DNA from: JAJDOD01 sp039024895
GTDB taxonomy: Bacteria; Pseudomonadota; Alphaproteobacteria; Rhodobacterales; Rhodobacteraceae
Reading direction: 5' to 3'
Length of the DNA: 64,000 nt
NCBI GenBank assembly: GCA_039024895.1
Contig: JBCCPJ010000002.1
Location: 62,001 to 126,000, forward strand
In this document: in pieces, positions 42,820 to 51,970 of the stretch
Layout: every line of letters begins with the position of its first letter
Position numbering within the stretch: position 1 is the stretch's first letter
The notes under the pieces: generated by a model
The model's input: only the letters and a program-made list of their open reading frames with translations
The model's database searches: none
Told to the model about the DNA's origin: nothing
Translations under genes and position numbers: made by a program

Positions 42820-44121
42820 CTATTCGTTCAAACGATCGAGCCGCGCGCGGATGCTAAGCCCATGGGCCTCAAGGCTCTCACTTTTGGCCAGAACCTCCGC
42901 CGCTGGCCCAATCTCCGCCAATGCGCCTGGGGTCATCTCGGCAATTGTTGTCCGCTTCATGAAGTCCAGAACGGAGAGACCGGACGAGAACCGCGCCGAA
43001 CGCGCTGTCGGCAAGACGTGGTTCGGACCCCCAATGTAATCGCCAATTGCCTCTGGTGTCCAAGGTCCGAGGAATATCGCGCCTGCGTTTCTGATATTGT
43101 CAGCCAGGGCGCCAGGATTGGCGACGCAGATTTCCAGATGCTCCGGCGCAATATCATCGGTCAACGCCGCCGCCTCACCAAGGTTCTGAACAACGATAAT
43201 GGCGCCATTTTCGCGCCAACTCGAGCCCGCGATTTCGTGGCGCTTCAAGGTGGCCAAACGCGCTTCAACCGCCGCCGCCACCGTTTGGCCGAACCCCGCA
43301 TCGGTGGTGATCAGGATCGACTGCGCGCTGGCGTCGTGCTCTGCCTGGCTCAACAAATCTATGGCAATCCAATCGGGGTCATTATCGGCATCGGCGATAA
43401 CGAGAATTTCCGATGGCCCGGCAATCATGTCGATGCCCACCCTGCCAAATACCTGCCGCTTGGCCGCGGCAACAAACGCGTTGCCCGGTCCAGTGATCTT
43501 ATCGACCGGTCGGATGGTGTCCGTCCCATAGGCCAGTGCGGCCACCGCCTGTGCCCCGCCGATGCGGTATACGCGGTCGACACCCGCAATGCGCGCCGCC
43601 GCAAGCACTGCCGGATTAATGGCACCGTCCGGTGTGGGCACAACCATCACAAGACGCGGCACCCCCGCTACCGTCGCCGGGATCGCGTTCATCAGAACAG
43701 ATGAGGGATAGGTCGCAAGACCGCCCGGCACGTACAACCCCGCTGCCCCAATCGGTGTCCAACGCCACCCAAGCATCGCCCCGCTCGCATCCGTCCACTT
43801 CTCGTCGCGCGGCAATTGGCGCTCGTGATAGGCGCGGATACGACTTGTCGCGAGTTTCAGCGCCGCGAATTCATCATCACTGATCCGGTCCACCGCATCT
43901 TCGATTTCAGCGTCCGAGATCGCCATGGTCTCAGGCGTCAACGTCACCCGATCAAACTTGGCCGTCAGATCGAGTACCGCCGCGTCGCCGCGCGCCCGCA
44001 CATCGCGAATGATCTCGGCCACCGTATCTTGCACGTCCGGCGCCTCCTCGCGTTTCATTGCGAGAAGCGCGCGAAAGCGCGTTTCAAAATCGGCGTCGGT
44101 TGTGGACAGAAACTGCGGCAT
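42820..44121 (-). CDS. hisD: Histidinol dehydrogenase
   Basis: Oxidises histidinol to histidine in two NAD-dependent steps; a Zn enzyme. 433 aa from ATG 44121. Family blocks include GLYVPGG, ITGPGNAFVAAAKR, AGPSEILVIAD, the zinc/active-site region SQAEHDASAQS, and the C-terminal FLGPWTPEAIGDYIGGPNHVLPT. The in-frame extension upstream is unlike the family. The murA-DUF2948-hisD order is usual in Rhodobacteraceae. Confidence 0.97.
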   Translation of the reverse strand: MPQFLSTTDADFETRFRALLAMKREEAPDVQDTVAEIIRDVRARGDAAVLDLTAKFDRVTLTPETMAISDAEIEDAVDRISDDEFAALKLATSRIRAYHERQLPRDEKWTDASGAMLGWRWTPIGAAGLYVPGGLATYPSSVLMNAIPATVAGVPRLVMVVPTPDGAINPAVLAAARIAGVDRVYRIGGAQAVAALAYGTDTIRPVDKITGPGNAFVAAAKRQVFGRVGIDMIAGPSEILVIADADNDPDWIAIDLLSQAEHDASAQSILITTDAGFGQTVAAAVEARLATLKRHEIAGSSWRENGAIIVVQNLGEAAALTDDIAPEHLEICVANPGALADNIRNAGAIFLGPWTPEAIGDYIGGPNHVLPTARSARFSSGLSVLDFMKRTTIAEMTPGALAEIGPAAEVLAKSESLEAHGLSIRARLDRLNE

Positions 44122-44181
44122 GATCTCTTTTGGTCCTTTGCCTCGCCTCTTACCGGGCCGTGGCACCGGTCTCAAGCGCGC

Positions 44182-44661
44182 TCAGTCAGGATGTGTCGGC
44201 GATTTTCCCGCAGGCGCCGCGTAGGGGCGCGTCACGTCTTGCAAAAGTACATTGACCGCCTCAACCTCCAGCGCCGCCGCCCCGTCACCCGCAAAGGTCA
44301 TCACAATGCGACCGGCACCGTCCTCCAAAGGCTCGAACGACAACGAAAGCAGCGACAAAATCGTATCAGCGTCGCGCACATCCAATCCCTGCTGTTTCAC
44401 CCGCAAGACATCATCGATGGCCAAAACCGCCTGAACCCGTTCGACCGCCCGACCCTGTCGCTCCGCAGCGTCCTTATCTTCCCAGCGAAACCTATTGATA
44501 AGACAAGAAAATCGGCGGCGGCGGGGTTCCCAGAGCATTTCATTTGACGGTAAAATTGCGTCTTGGACCAGTGATGAGATGACGTTCAGATCATCCGCGT
44601 CCTCGGCCTTCAAACGAAGCGGGCGCTCGACACCATCTTCAAATCTCGCATCTTCCGTCAT
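44182..44661 (-). CDS. DUF2948 family protein
   Basis: 159 aa. The pattern LRLKAEDADDLNVISSLVQDAILPSNEMLWEPRRRRF... matches DUF2948, a family found between murA and hisD in many alphaproteobacteria. Function unknown. Its start overlaps the murA stop (ATGA), so it is translationally coupled to murA. It has no signal or membrane segment and is probably cytoplasmic. Confidence 0.85.
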   Translation of the reverse strand: MTEDARFEDGVERPLRLKAEDADDLNVISSLVQDAILPSNEMLWEPRRRRFSCLINRFRWEDKDAAERQGRAVERVQAVLAIDDVLRVKQQGLDVRDADTILSLLSLSFEPLEDGAGRIVMTFAGDGAAALEVEAVNVLLQDVTRPYAAPAGKSPTHPD

Positions 44662-45926
44662 GTGCCCTGCACCCGTTCTATCTTTGCGCCAACTGCGCCC
44701 AACTTTTCCTCAACATGTTCATAGCCCCGATCCAGGTGATAAACCCGGTTCACGATGGTCTCCCCTTCCGCCGCGAGCCCGGCCAGAATAAGCGAGACGG
44801 ACGCGCGCAGATCCGTTGCCATCACGGGAGCGCCTTTCAAGCGCTCAACTCCGGTGACGGTAGCTGTGCCGCCCTGAATTTCCACATCCGCCCCCATACG
44901 CAACAATTCCGGCGCGTGCATGAACCGGTTCTCGAAAATGGTCTCTTCGAGGTGGCTCACCCCCTCCGCCGTGCACATGAGCGCCATCATTTGCGCCTGC
45001 AAATCGGTCGGAAACCCGGGAAACGGCTCGGTCGCCACATCAATCGCCGAAACACGCCCGTTCTTGCGCGCCACCTTCAACCCTTGTGCCGTTTCTTCAA
45101 CGTCGATCCCTGCCTCGTGCAACTTGCTGACAAAAGCCTCCACAAGATCGATCCGCCCGCCAAGACACTCAACTTCTCCCCCGCAGATCGCCGGGGCCAG
45201 CATATAGGTGCCGAGCTCAATCCGGTCCGTAACCACCCGGTGCGTGGCGCCGCCCAAACGGTCCACCCCTTCAATCGTAATGGTTGAGGTACCTGCCCCT
45301 TCAATATGTGCGCCCATCGCAGTGAGGCAGGCGGCGAGGTCCACAATCTCAGGTTCCCGCGCGGCGTTTTCAATCACCGTTGTGCCCTTCGCCAACGTCG
45401 CCGCCATCAGCGTATTTTCCGTCGCCCCGACAGAGGCAAAACGAAGCGGCACACGCGCACCCTTCAAACCGCCTTGTGTGCGTGCGTGGAGATAGCCCTC
45501 TTTCAGCTCGATCTCCGCCCCCATCGCTTCTAGGGCCGATACATGTATGTCCATGGGACGCGCCCCGATGGCACAGCCCCCCGGCAGCGAGACGACCGCA
45601 TGCCCTTCCCGCGCAAGAAGCGGTCCAAGCACAAGGTTCGACGCGCGCATTTTCCGAACAATGTCATACTCGGCTGTGGTTGAAATGGGCCCGAGGGAGG
45701 ACATGGCAATCACCCGTCCGTCCTGCAAGCTCTCCACCTCCGAACCGAGGGAGCGCAACAGAAGCGTCATCGTCGCGATATCCGACAGGCGCGGCGCATT
45801 CATCAGCGTCAGCGGCTCTTCGGTCAGAAGCGTCGCGGGCATCAGCGCCAAACAGGCATTTTTTGCGCCCGCAATTTGAATACTGCCGCGAAGCTCAGCC
45901 CCGCCTGTCACCAAAATAGAATCCAT
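44658..45926 (-). CDS. murA: UDP-N-acetylglucosamine 1-carboxyvinyltransferase
   Basis: First committed enzyme of peptidoglycan precursor synthesis. 422 aa; the PEP-binding and fosfomycin-target cysteine is Cys118 in SLPGGCAIGARP, so fosfomycin sensitivity at this site is expected. The substrate loop KNACLALMPA is present. ATG 45926 overlaps the stop of a 48-aa gene as TGATG; the stop overlaps DUF2948. Confidence 0.97.
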   Translation of the reverse strand: MDSILVTGGAELRGSIQIAGAKNACLALMPATLLTEEPLTLMNAPRLSDIATMTLLLRSLGSEVESLQDGRVIAMSSLGPISTTAEYDIVRKMRASNLVLGPLLAREGHAVVSLPGGCAIGARPMDIHVSALEAMGAEIELKEGYLHARTQGGLKGARVPLRFASVGATENTLMAATLAKGTTVIENAAREPEIVDLAACLTAMGAHIEGAGTSTITIEGVDRLGGATHRVVTDRIELGTYMLAPAICGGEVECLGGRIDLVEAFVSKLHEAGIDVEETAQGLKVARKNGRVSAIDVATEPFPGFPTDLQAQMMALMCTAEGVSHLEETIFENRFMHAPELLRMGADVEIQGGTATVTGVERLKGAPVMATDLRASVSLILAGLAAEGETIVNRVYHLDRGYEHVEEKLGAVGAKIERVQGT

Positions 45927-46072
45927 CAGCCTGCCTTTTCATTTTTGTTATTTGACCCCCGCGCATCCGCCTGTTGCTTGCGCCGTTGCAAGTTCGCCTT
46001 CAGCGCCGCTTTCAACCGGTCTTCGCGTGTCGCACCCTTTTCGGGTTTTGCGGGGGGTGTTTTTTTGCCCAT
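45926..46072 (-). CDS. 48-aa basic protein upstream of murA
   Basis: A short gene ATG 46072 to TGA 45926. The product is strongly charged: MGKKTPPAKPEKGATRED, then an Ala/Lys/Arg helix (LKAALKANLQRRKQQ) and a polar end. Its stop shares a base with the murA start (TGATG), which supports reality. I recall similar tiny proteins with an EDRLxxALKANLxRRK pattern upstream of murA in Rhodobacteraceae. Function unknown. Confidence 0.7.
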   Translation of the reverse strand: MGKKTPPAKPEKGATREDRLKAALKANLQRRKQQADARGSNNKNEKAG

Positions 46073-46153
46073 GAAAGCGACATACCGCAGCGATCAAATA
46101 CCGTCCAGATTACCCTTGCGTGGTACTGGTTTTCTCAGTATCCCGCCCCTCGC

Positions 46154-46228
<75 letters not shown>

Positions 46229-46368
46229 TCTGCATCATTTCCCGAATACTCACGCCGACCTGGCGACTGTGCTGTTAGGACAGTGCTCAATAGATTGAGC
46301 CGTCCGACGTCAAATTTTCAACATGTTTTGAGAGCACTCAGCCGACACTCGAAACACAGGAGATTTTC

Positions 46369-46737
46369 ATGCTTGCCCGATTTTCAAAACCCGCCTTGGC
46401 GCTCTTGATCGCGACGACTCTCGCCGCCTGTTCCGTCTCCCCCGAGCAAGCGCAGGAAAACCGCGACACCCGCTTGGAAAAACAGTTTCCAAAGCCGGCG
46501 GATCGCGCAGGGCTCTATATTGTCTGGCAGTCGAGCTACGGGAAGTTCAACGTCGAGTATCTGGCGAATGAAATCTCGGAAGCCACGGCGGTCGGTCGGG
46601 TGGGCCCGCTTTGTCGCAAGCTAGGCCAGGGCGATACGGCCAAACTCGCAGAACGCTGGACCGCCATGAACCGGACCGTCACCCTCGGAGACGGCAGTAA
46701 AGCCCCTGTGCGCGCCGTCAAAGTGAACTGCGTCTGA
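46369..46737 (+). CDS. Small lipoprotein, unknown function
   Basis: 122 aa. A signal sequence with lipobox TLAAC (Cys about residue 21) is followed by an acidic helix and a domain with YIVWQSSYGKFNVEYLANEISEATAVGR. Two further cysteines (PLCRKL and the near-terminal VNCV) could pair. I recognise no family. An AGGAG motif precedes ATG 46369. It follows tRNA-Thr on the same strand. Confidence 0.75.
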   Translation: MLARFSKPALALLIATTLAACSVSPEQAQENRDTRLEKQFPKPADRAGLYIVWQSSYGKFNVEYLANEISEATAVGRVGPLCRKLGQGDTAKLAERWTAMNRTVTLGDGSKAPVRAVKVNCV

Positions 46738-46776
46738 CTTCAGATAACCGGCTCTGCCCGTAGGTGGCGCGACAGC

Positions 46777-47040
46777 TCAATGTCCCCCATCATCCTGCGG
46801 CTGGGCTGAGATTTGTGCGACCGGGATGTCTTCGCCCCGGTCGTACTTGTCCAACAGAACGAGGCCGCGCCGCTCCGCCTTCAACATCCGCATGTCGGTC
46901 AAGAAGTTTTCTTGCAATGTCGGCGAGGAGGCTCCGATTTCATCGGCGATACGACGCTCGATGGTTTCGTCGCCGGTCTTGATAATGAGGTCCATTGTGC
47001 GCCGCGCAAGGCTTGCGGAAACGTCTGCTAAAAGGGTCAT
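46777..47040 (-). CDS. Uncharacterised 87-aa cytoplasmic protein
   Basis: 87 aa, mostly helical: SASLARRTMDLIIKTGDETIERRIADEIG followed by an LQENFLTDMRMLKAERRG segment and an acidic tail. There is no signal peptide or membrane helix. I do not recognise a named family with confidence. It is divergent from the serine deaminase gene and convergent with the lipoprotein. The ordered heptad-like helix and the sequence economy suggest a real gene. Confidence 0.65.
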   Translation of the reverse strand: MTLLADVSASLARRTMDLIIKTGDETIERRIADEIGASSPTLQENFLTDMRMLKAERRGLVLLDKYDRGEDIPVAQISAQPQDDGGH

Positions 47041-47175
47041 GGGCAGCCTGTCTTCTGTCTCGACTTCCGTTTAACGCGCCGAACCACGCAAAGCGAGATG
47101 CAATCTGACGATTTCATGCGCAAACCTGCCGCAGGCGACGATTGCTCCTTTCGGGCGGCGAGCTACATGCCTGTC

Positions 47176-48549
47176 ATGTTTCTCAGCGTTTTCGATATGT
47201 TCAAGATCGGCATCGGTCCGTCGTCGTCCCACACGATGGGTCCAATGGTTGCCGCTGGCCGGTTCCTCGACTTGTTGCGCAGCTCCGCCTTCCAACCCGT
47301 GGGTGTCCGCGCGCGCTTGCACGGGTCGCTCGCCTTCACCGGTGTGGGTCATGCCACCGACCGCGCCGTTATACTCGGCCTCGCCGGGTTTCAGCCCGAT
47401 ACGTTCGAAGCGGAAGCCGCCGACGCCGCTTTGACCGCGATTTCCGCCACGCACCGCTTAACGCCAGACACTTTGCCGCCGCTCAGCTTCGACCCGAAGA
47501 AGGACATCCTCTTCGACTACGGCCCCCCTTTGCCGGGCCATACCAACGGGCAGGTCCTGATGGCCACCGATGCCCAGGGCGATGTGCTGGTTCAGGAAAC
47601 CTATTATTCCATCGGCGGCGGCTTTGTGCTGACCGAGGCGGAACTCACGCAAACGAACGAAAAGCCCGGCGAAGCCCCCGTCCCGTATCCCTTTGCCACT
47701 GCGGCGGAAATGTTGGAGATGTGCGCACAGACCGGCAAAACTATCGCCGAATTGAAGCGCGCCAATGAAGAAACCCGGATGAAACGCGCCGACCTCGACG
47801 CCGGGCTGAGCCGCCTCTGGTCCACGATGAGCGCCTGCATCGACCGGGGCCTTGCGACCGACGGCGTCCTGCCCGGCGGGCTCGACGTCAAACGCCGCGC
47901 ACCGGGCATACACAGCGCGCTCCTGACCGAACGCGGGCGCAACCTGACCGCCCCCCATGTCATCAACGATTGGATCAGCGTCTACGCCATGGCCGTGAAC
48001 GAAGAGAACGCCGCCGGGGGCCAAGTCGTCACGGCACCCACCAATGGCGCGGCGGGCGTTGTTCCAGCCACGATCCGCTATTGGCTCGACCATGTGCCCG
48101 GCGCTTCCGTGCGAGATATCGATACCTTCCTTTTGACCGCAGCGGCCATCGCCGGTCTGGTGAAATACAACGCCTCCATCAGCGGTGCGGAATGCGGGTG
48201 CCAAGCAGAGGTGGGATCGGCAAGCGCCATGGCCGCAGCGGGCCTCGCGGCGGTTCTCGGCGGCACGTCGCAACAGGTCGAGAACGCGGCGGAGATTGCC
48301 CTCGAACACCATCTTGGCATGACCTGCGATCCGGTGAAGGGGTTGGTGCAAGTGCCCTGCATCGAACGCAACGGCCTTGGGGCGATCAAGGCGGTGTCAG
48401 CGGCCTCCCTCGCGCTTCGTGGTGACGGCACCCATTTCGTCCCGCTCGACGCGGCGATTGAAACGATGCGCCAGACCGGTGCTGATATGAGCGAGAAATA
48501 CAAGGAAACGGCCTTAGGTGGGCTAGCTGTCAATATCCCGAATTGCTGA
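47176..48549 (+). CDS. sdaA: L-serine ammonia-lyase (iron-sulphur type)
   Basis: Converts L-serine to pyruvate and ammonia with a 4Fe-4S cluster. 457 aa, the single-chain form with alpha and beta parts joined. MFLSVFDMFKIGIGPSSSHTMGPM is the classic N-terminus, so ATG 47176 is chosen over in-frame codons upstream. Cluster cysteines lie in SGAECGCQAEVGS, MTCDPVKG and VQVPCIERN. Divergent from the 87-aa gene. A large hairpin element follows the stop. Confidence 0.95.
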   Translation: MFLSVFDMFKIGIGPSSSHTMGPMVAAGRFLDLLRSSAFQPVGVRARLHGSLAFTGVGHATDRAVILGLAGFQPDTFEAEAADAALTAISATHRLTPDTLPPLSFDPKKDILFDYGPPLPGHTNGQVLMATDAQGDVLVQETYYSIGGGFVLTEAELTQTNEKPGEAPVPYPFATAAEMLEMCAQTGKTIAELKRANEETRMKRADLDAGLSRLWSTMSACIDRGLATDGVLPGGLDVKRRAPGIHSALLTERGRNLTAPHVINDWISVYAMAVNEENAAGGQVVTAPTNGAAGVVPATIRYWLDHVPGASVRDIDTFLLTAAAIAGLVKYNASISGAECGCQAEVGSASAMAAAGLAAVLGGTSQQVENAAEIALEHHLGMTCDPVKGLVQVPCIERNGLGAIKAVSAASLALRGDGTHFVPLDAAIETMRQTGADMSEKYKETALGGLAVNIPNC

Positions 48550-48554
48550 TTGCC

Positions 48555-48660
48555 GCTACAGCGCTTTGCGTTTTATCTGAGCCAATTGTATCGGAAGGCG
48601 CGTTCGACCAAAGGGAGAGGCAGCGTCTTTCGATTCAGAGCAAACGCAAAGCGCTTTAGG
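48555..48660. repeat. About 105-bp inverted-repeat element after sdaA
   Basis: AGCGCTTTGCGTTT (48560-48573) and its perfect complement (48642-48655) form 14-bp arms that extend with three mismatches to about 24 bp on each side, enclosing about 60 bp. The right end lies about 100 bp from the next gene's stop. It could act as a transcription end for both strands, or be a non-autonomous extragenic element. Confidence 0.65.
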
Positions 48661-48757
48661 CTTGCAGGAGAACGGGCTCTTTTCTGAGGGGCAAGAGAAG
48701 TGCGACCTCATCTAGCCCCGACGGCGTACTGCACCGGCGCCGCCCGAGCATTCACTG

Positions 48758-49615
48758 CTAACCATCGCTGCCTGTCGCCGTCGAGGCCAGTCGCGTTGCG
48801 ACGATCTCATCAAGCGCCGCTTGTACCGCAGCGCGCCGGTACTTGGTCTTATCCACCATCACCCTGAACGCCACCGTCGCCGTCAGATGGGGTTCCGCGT
48901 CAGGATCGCGCTTAGCACGGCGCGGCTCCATAGACACGCTGCGCAGCGAACAATTGCCAAAAGCCTCCCGCATCGCAGTACAAAGCGCGAGCGCCTCGGC
49001 ATAGATTTCCGCACGACCTTCGACTGTGTTTGGAACCTGCTTGCCATCGAATAGCTCCACACGCGCAGCTTCGATTTCACCGTTGGGGACAATCCCCGGA
49101 TTGCCCATGGGATAGGCGGGTAAGTAGTTCAGTGAGGCGGTCAAGATGGCCAGACCCGTCTCCGGATGTTCCATCGTTGTCGACCAGTGCCGACGATCCT
49201 CAGGATACCGAACATCGGCCTTGAACGATCCCAATTCGCAAGCCTCTGCCAGCGTGCCCAGTATTTCGTCACAAATCGGCATGAAATAGGCGGGCGTCCG
49301 TAGCGTGGCGTAAAGCTCGGCCAACGCGCGATCCGGCATCGCCTCACCGTCTTGCAACATGTCAGCAAAGGGCACTTCGATGCTGTAGGAAACTGATCGG
49401 CCCCGGGTAATCTCGTCCGGGCTGAACGCATCCTTCACTTGGCGGCGCCCTTCCAACCACTTGACCGGGGGCATTATAGGGAGTTCGAGCGTCTCGCCGC
49501 TTTGAAAGGCTGCGATATCCTTGGTGATCGTGAACCCCCAATACATCGCCACATAGAACCACGCGAGCGGGAGGGCCATGAGGATGAAGACAATCACGCC
49601 AAAAATACCTCTCAT
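48758..49615 (-). CDS. Membrane-anchored protein, unknown function
   Basis: 285 aa. One N-terminal transmembrane helix (about residues 4-30) leaves a periplasmic domain of about 250 residues with several cysteines (MPICDE, EACELG, LCTAMREAFGNCSL). I recognise no family. Its start overlaps the stop of the 447-aa gene as ATGA, so the two are a unit. The final Ala/Thr-rich helix is soluble. Context gives no clear function. Confidence 0.75.
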   Translation of the reverse strand: MRGIFGVIVFILMALPLAWFYVAMYWGFTITKDIAAFQSGETLELPIMPPVKWLEGRRQVKDAFSPDEITRGRSVSYSIEVPFADMLQDGEAMPDRALAELYATLRTPAYFMPICDEILGTLAEACELGSFKADVRYPEDRRHWSTTMEHPETGLAILTASLNYLPAYPMGNPGIVPNGEIEAARVELFDGKQVPNTVEGRAEIYAEALALCTAMREAFGNCSLRSVSMEPRRAKRDPDAEPHLTATVAFRVMVDKTKYRRAAVQAALDEIVATRLASTATGSDG

Positions 49616-50955
49616 CGCTGCACCCTCCGTGTCTCCGGCTGGATCGCGGCAACATCACCTCCGGCAGCAGCAATCATAAGCGCTTGATGCGCCTCGATAA
49701 GAGCATCGTCGCCGATCAACAGCCGCTCGGCCTCGGTGACATGTATGGTTTGCCCGGCGAGGGGTCGGAACCCCAACAACCCTGGCGGCACCGGCCCCAC
49801 GAGCGCATGGGCCGCCCCTTCCGCTTCGGTCAGCCCGGTTTCCGGATCGACACCCAAAACCTCCGTATACCAAGCGGAGAATGCGCGATGGCCACTGTTG
49901 AAGGTGAACATCTGATTTTCGAACAGGGCGTTGCCCTTGGCCGCCTTCTTCTGACCTTCCCAGAAGTCCTTCGGCAAGCGATAAGGCGCAATCATGCAAG
50001 GTTGAGCGACATCATGGGCTTCAAAGTCAAAGTTGATGCCAAAATCCGCAATGCGCAGAGCTTCGAACGCCACGCCATTGGGCGCGATGATGCCCGAGGT
50101 GTTTCCGATCATCGCGATATGGGCAATCTGCACGCCCTGCCCGCGATGCACGTTCCAAAGCGTGTTGCCCGAAAGCGCCTGCAAGACCAGGTAAACCGGA
50201 CCAGAGGTGTCGGTCACAAAAACGTCTACGCGGTTCATGCGACCTTTGGCCGTCCGTCCGAATTCGTGTGATTTCGGCGAGAAAAGTGCCGCCTGACTAT
50301 GGGTCAGTATCGCATCGGCGATACCGGCATCGGACACCGCATGCACTTCCGTGAAGCCTGTCCCGGCCCCAAGGCGCACGTTTCGCACCACCTCCCCATC
50401 GCGCGGTCGGCGTAGCGTACAATTCTCGTTCGGCTGAAAGGTCTCGATCCGCGCCGGCCTTGAATCAAGGCGGCTTGGATCGAAACCGCTCGCGATATCT
50501 GCGACCTGAACCTGTGCGCCATCCGGCGTGGCCACGCTGCCCAAGGTGTGTTCCCACCCTCGGTCCGTCGCAGTCCGCTGTCCGGGCGAGCGCGCTTCCG
50601 GTCGGTCGACTGCGAAGGCCAACAACGGGTTCGGTGGCTCCTGGACCGCCTGCGCCGGTGTTTCGATCGGCGTGACGGACTGCACATCGGTCAGGTCGAG
50701 CGCGCCGTCGGACATCTCTGACGCATAAAACGCCCCGAAGCCGCCCATCGCCAGCAGAATGACAAGGATCAGCAGCGTGCGTATGGGACCGAAGCCGCCG
50801 CCATTCCCCCCCGGCGGGTTGACCGGCGGGAGCGGCGGCAATTCGTTCAGGCCCTGCACGATCTCCGGCATCTCGGGCGCAGGTACAGGATCGGCTTTTT
50901 GCGCCTGAATCCGCTCTAACCTTTCAGCAAATACCCGTTTTTGCTGCTCATCCAT
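49612..50955 (-). CDS. Single-TM protein, unknown function
   Basis: 447 aa: a cytoplasmic N-terminus with a charged helix and a Pro/Gly-rich stretch (PPLPPVNPPGGNGGG), one transmembrane helix (about residues 56-80), then a periplasmic domain of about 360 residues. That domain includes NCTLRRPRDGEV and VYLVLQALSGNTLWNV stretches that I cannot place in a known family. It overlaps the 285-aa gene by 4 bp, suggesting a membrane pair that works together. It follows nusB on the same strand after about 100 bp. Confidence 0.75.
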   Translation of the reverse strand: MDEQQKRVFAERLERIQAQKADPVPAPEMPEIVQGLNELPPLPPVNPPGGNGGGFGPIRTLLILVILLAMGGFGAFYASEMSDGALDLTDVQSVTPIETPAQAVQEPPNPLLAFAVDRPEARSPGQRTATDRGWEHTLGSVATPDGAQVQVADIASGFDPSRLDSRPARIETFQPNENCTLRRPRDGEVVRNVRLGAGTGFTEVHAVSDAGIADAILTHSQAALFSPKSHEFGRTAKGRMNRVDVFVTDTSGPVYLVLQALSGNTLWNVHRGQGVQIAHIAMIGNTSGIIAPNGVAFEALRIADFGINFDFEAHDVAQPCMIAPYRLPKDFWEGQKKAAKGNALFENQMFTFNSGHRAFSAWYTEVLGVDPETGLTEAEGAAHALVGPVPPGLLGFRPLAGQTIHVTEAERLLIGDDALIEAHQALMIAAAGGDVAAIQPETRRVQR

Positions 50956-51053
50956 GGCTGATTAACTCGCAACACACTGCATTGTGCGCAAACTCACCGA
51001 GAATTATGGCGAAAAGAGATCGCACCGGGGAAAAAAAGGTGGCTTGGCCAACC

Positions 51054-51509
51054 TCAAAAAGCCTCGGGTTTTGCTTCCCGCGCCATGTGATCCAATACCG
51101 CGTTTACGAACTTTGGCTCGCGGCCTTCGGGGAAGAAGGCCTTGGCGATATCGACGAACTCCGTGATGACCACCTTTGGCGGCGCTTCCCCTTCGACCAA
51201 TTCCGCGCCCGCCGCCCGGAAGAGGGCGCGGAGCGTGGGATCGATGCGGTTGATTGGCCAGTTCTCCGCCAAGGCGCGGTCGGTCATTTGGTCGATCTTT
51301 GACTGCCAATTCACCGCATCATCAATCAGCTTGCGAAAGAGATCGACATTGCCTTCTGCCAAGGTGTCGCCGTCGAACTCAGCCCCGAAGCGATGATCCT
51401 CGAACTCCGTCTGAACCCGGTCTGCCCCTTGCCCGGCGGCTTCCATCTGAAAAAGGGCCTGCACCGCATACAGCCTTGCCGCGCTTTTTTCCTGCCGCGC
51501 CTTGTTCAT
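51054..51509 (-). CDS. nusB: Transcription antitermination factor NusB
   Basis: Binds boxA RNA with NusE to support rRNA antitermination. 151 aa, all-helical: the N-terminal KSAARLYAVQALFQME and the later NRIDPTLRALFRAAGAEL and FVNAVLDHMA are family blocks. ATG 51509 overlaps the ribH stop as ATGA. It is the usual last gene of the riboflavin set. Confidence 0.95.
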   Translation of the reverse strand: MNKARQEKSAARLYAVQALFQMEAAGQGADRVQTEFEDHRFGAEFDGDTLAEGNVDLFRKLIDDAVNWQSKIDQMTDRALAENWPINRIDPTLRALFRAAGAELVEGEAPPKVVITEFVDIAKAFFPEGREPKFVNAVLDHMAREAKPEAF

Positions 51510-51970
51510 GCCCAACGCCGCTTCAACGCGATGAGATGGAGCGCCGCCGCTGCCGCACCGCCCCCTTTGTTCTGCTGTCCAGGATCAGCTCGCACCGCTG
51601 CTTGCGCGTGGTTCTCAACGGTCAAAATACCATTGCCCACACAGGCGCCTTCAAGCCCCAAGAGCTGAAGCGCACGCGAACTGTCGTTGCAAACCGTTTC
51701 GTAATGGGTTGTCTCCCCCCGGATCACGCAACCAAGCGCCACAAACCCGTCATAGCGGCCCGAACGATGGGCAAAGCCGATGGCCGTGGGCACTTCCAGC
51801 GCGCCAGGCACTTCGGAAATCTCCGCCGTCGCTCCCGCCGCTTCCACTTCGGCGAGCGCGCCCGCGATCAGATCATCCGCGATGTCTTTGTAGTATGGCG
51901 CGACAACGACCAACAGCTTCGCCCCCGGCAGGGACGGTGTCTCCAAACTGTAATGCGACGCCCCTGCCAT
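51506..51970 (-). CDS. ribH: 6,7-dimethyl-8-ribityllumazine synthase
   Basis: Joins 5-amino-6-ribitylaminouracil and dihydroxybutanone phosphate. 154 aa, normal size. VVAPYYKDIADDLI and SEVPGALEVPTAI are substrate-site segments, and GCVIRGETTHYE is the signature. The start shares a base with the ribB stop (TGATG) and the stop overlaps nusB. Confidence 0.96.
   Translation of the reverse strand: MAGASHYSLETPSLPGAKLLVVVAPYYKDIADDLIAGALAEVEAAGATAEISEVPGALEVPTAIGFAHRSGRYDGFVALGCVIRGETTHYETVCNDSSRALQLLGLEGACVGNGILTVENHAQAAVRADPGQQNKGGGAAAAALHLIALKRRWA

Noticed and set aside
42754..43704. Plus-strand 316-codon frame
   Set aside because: Antisense shadow of hisD, Arg/Gly/Cys-rich without motifs.
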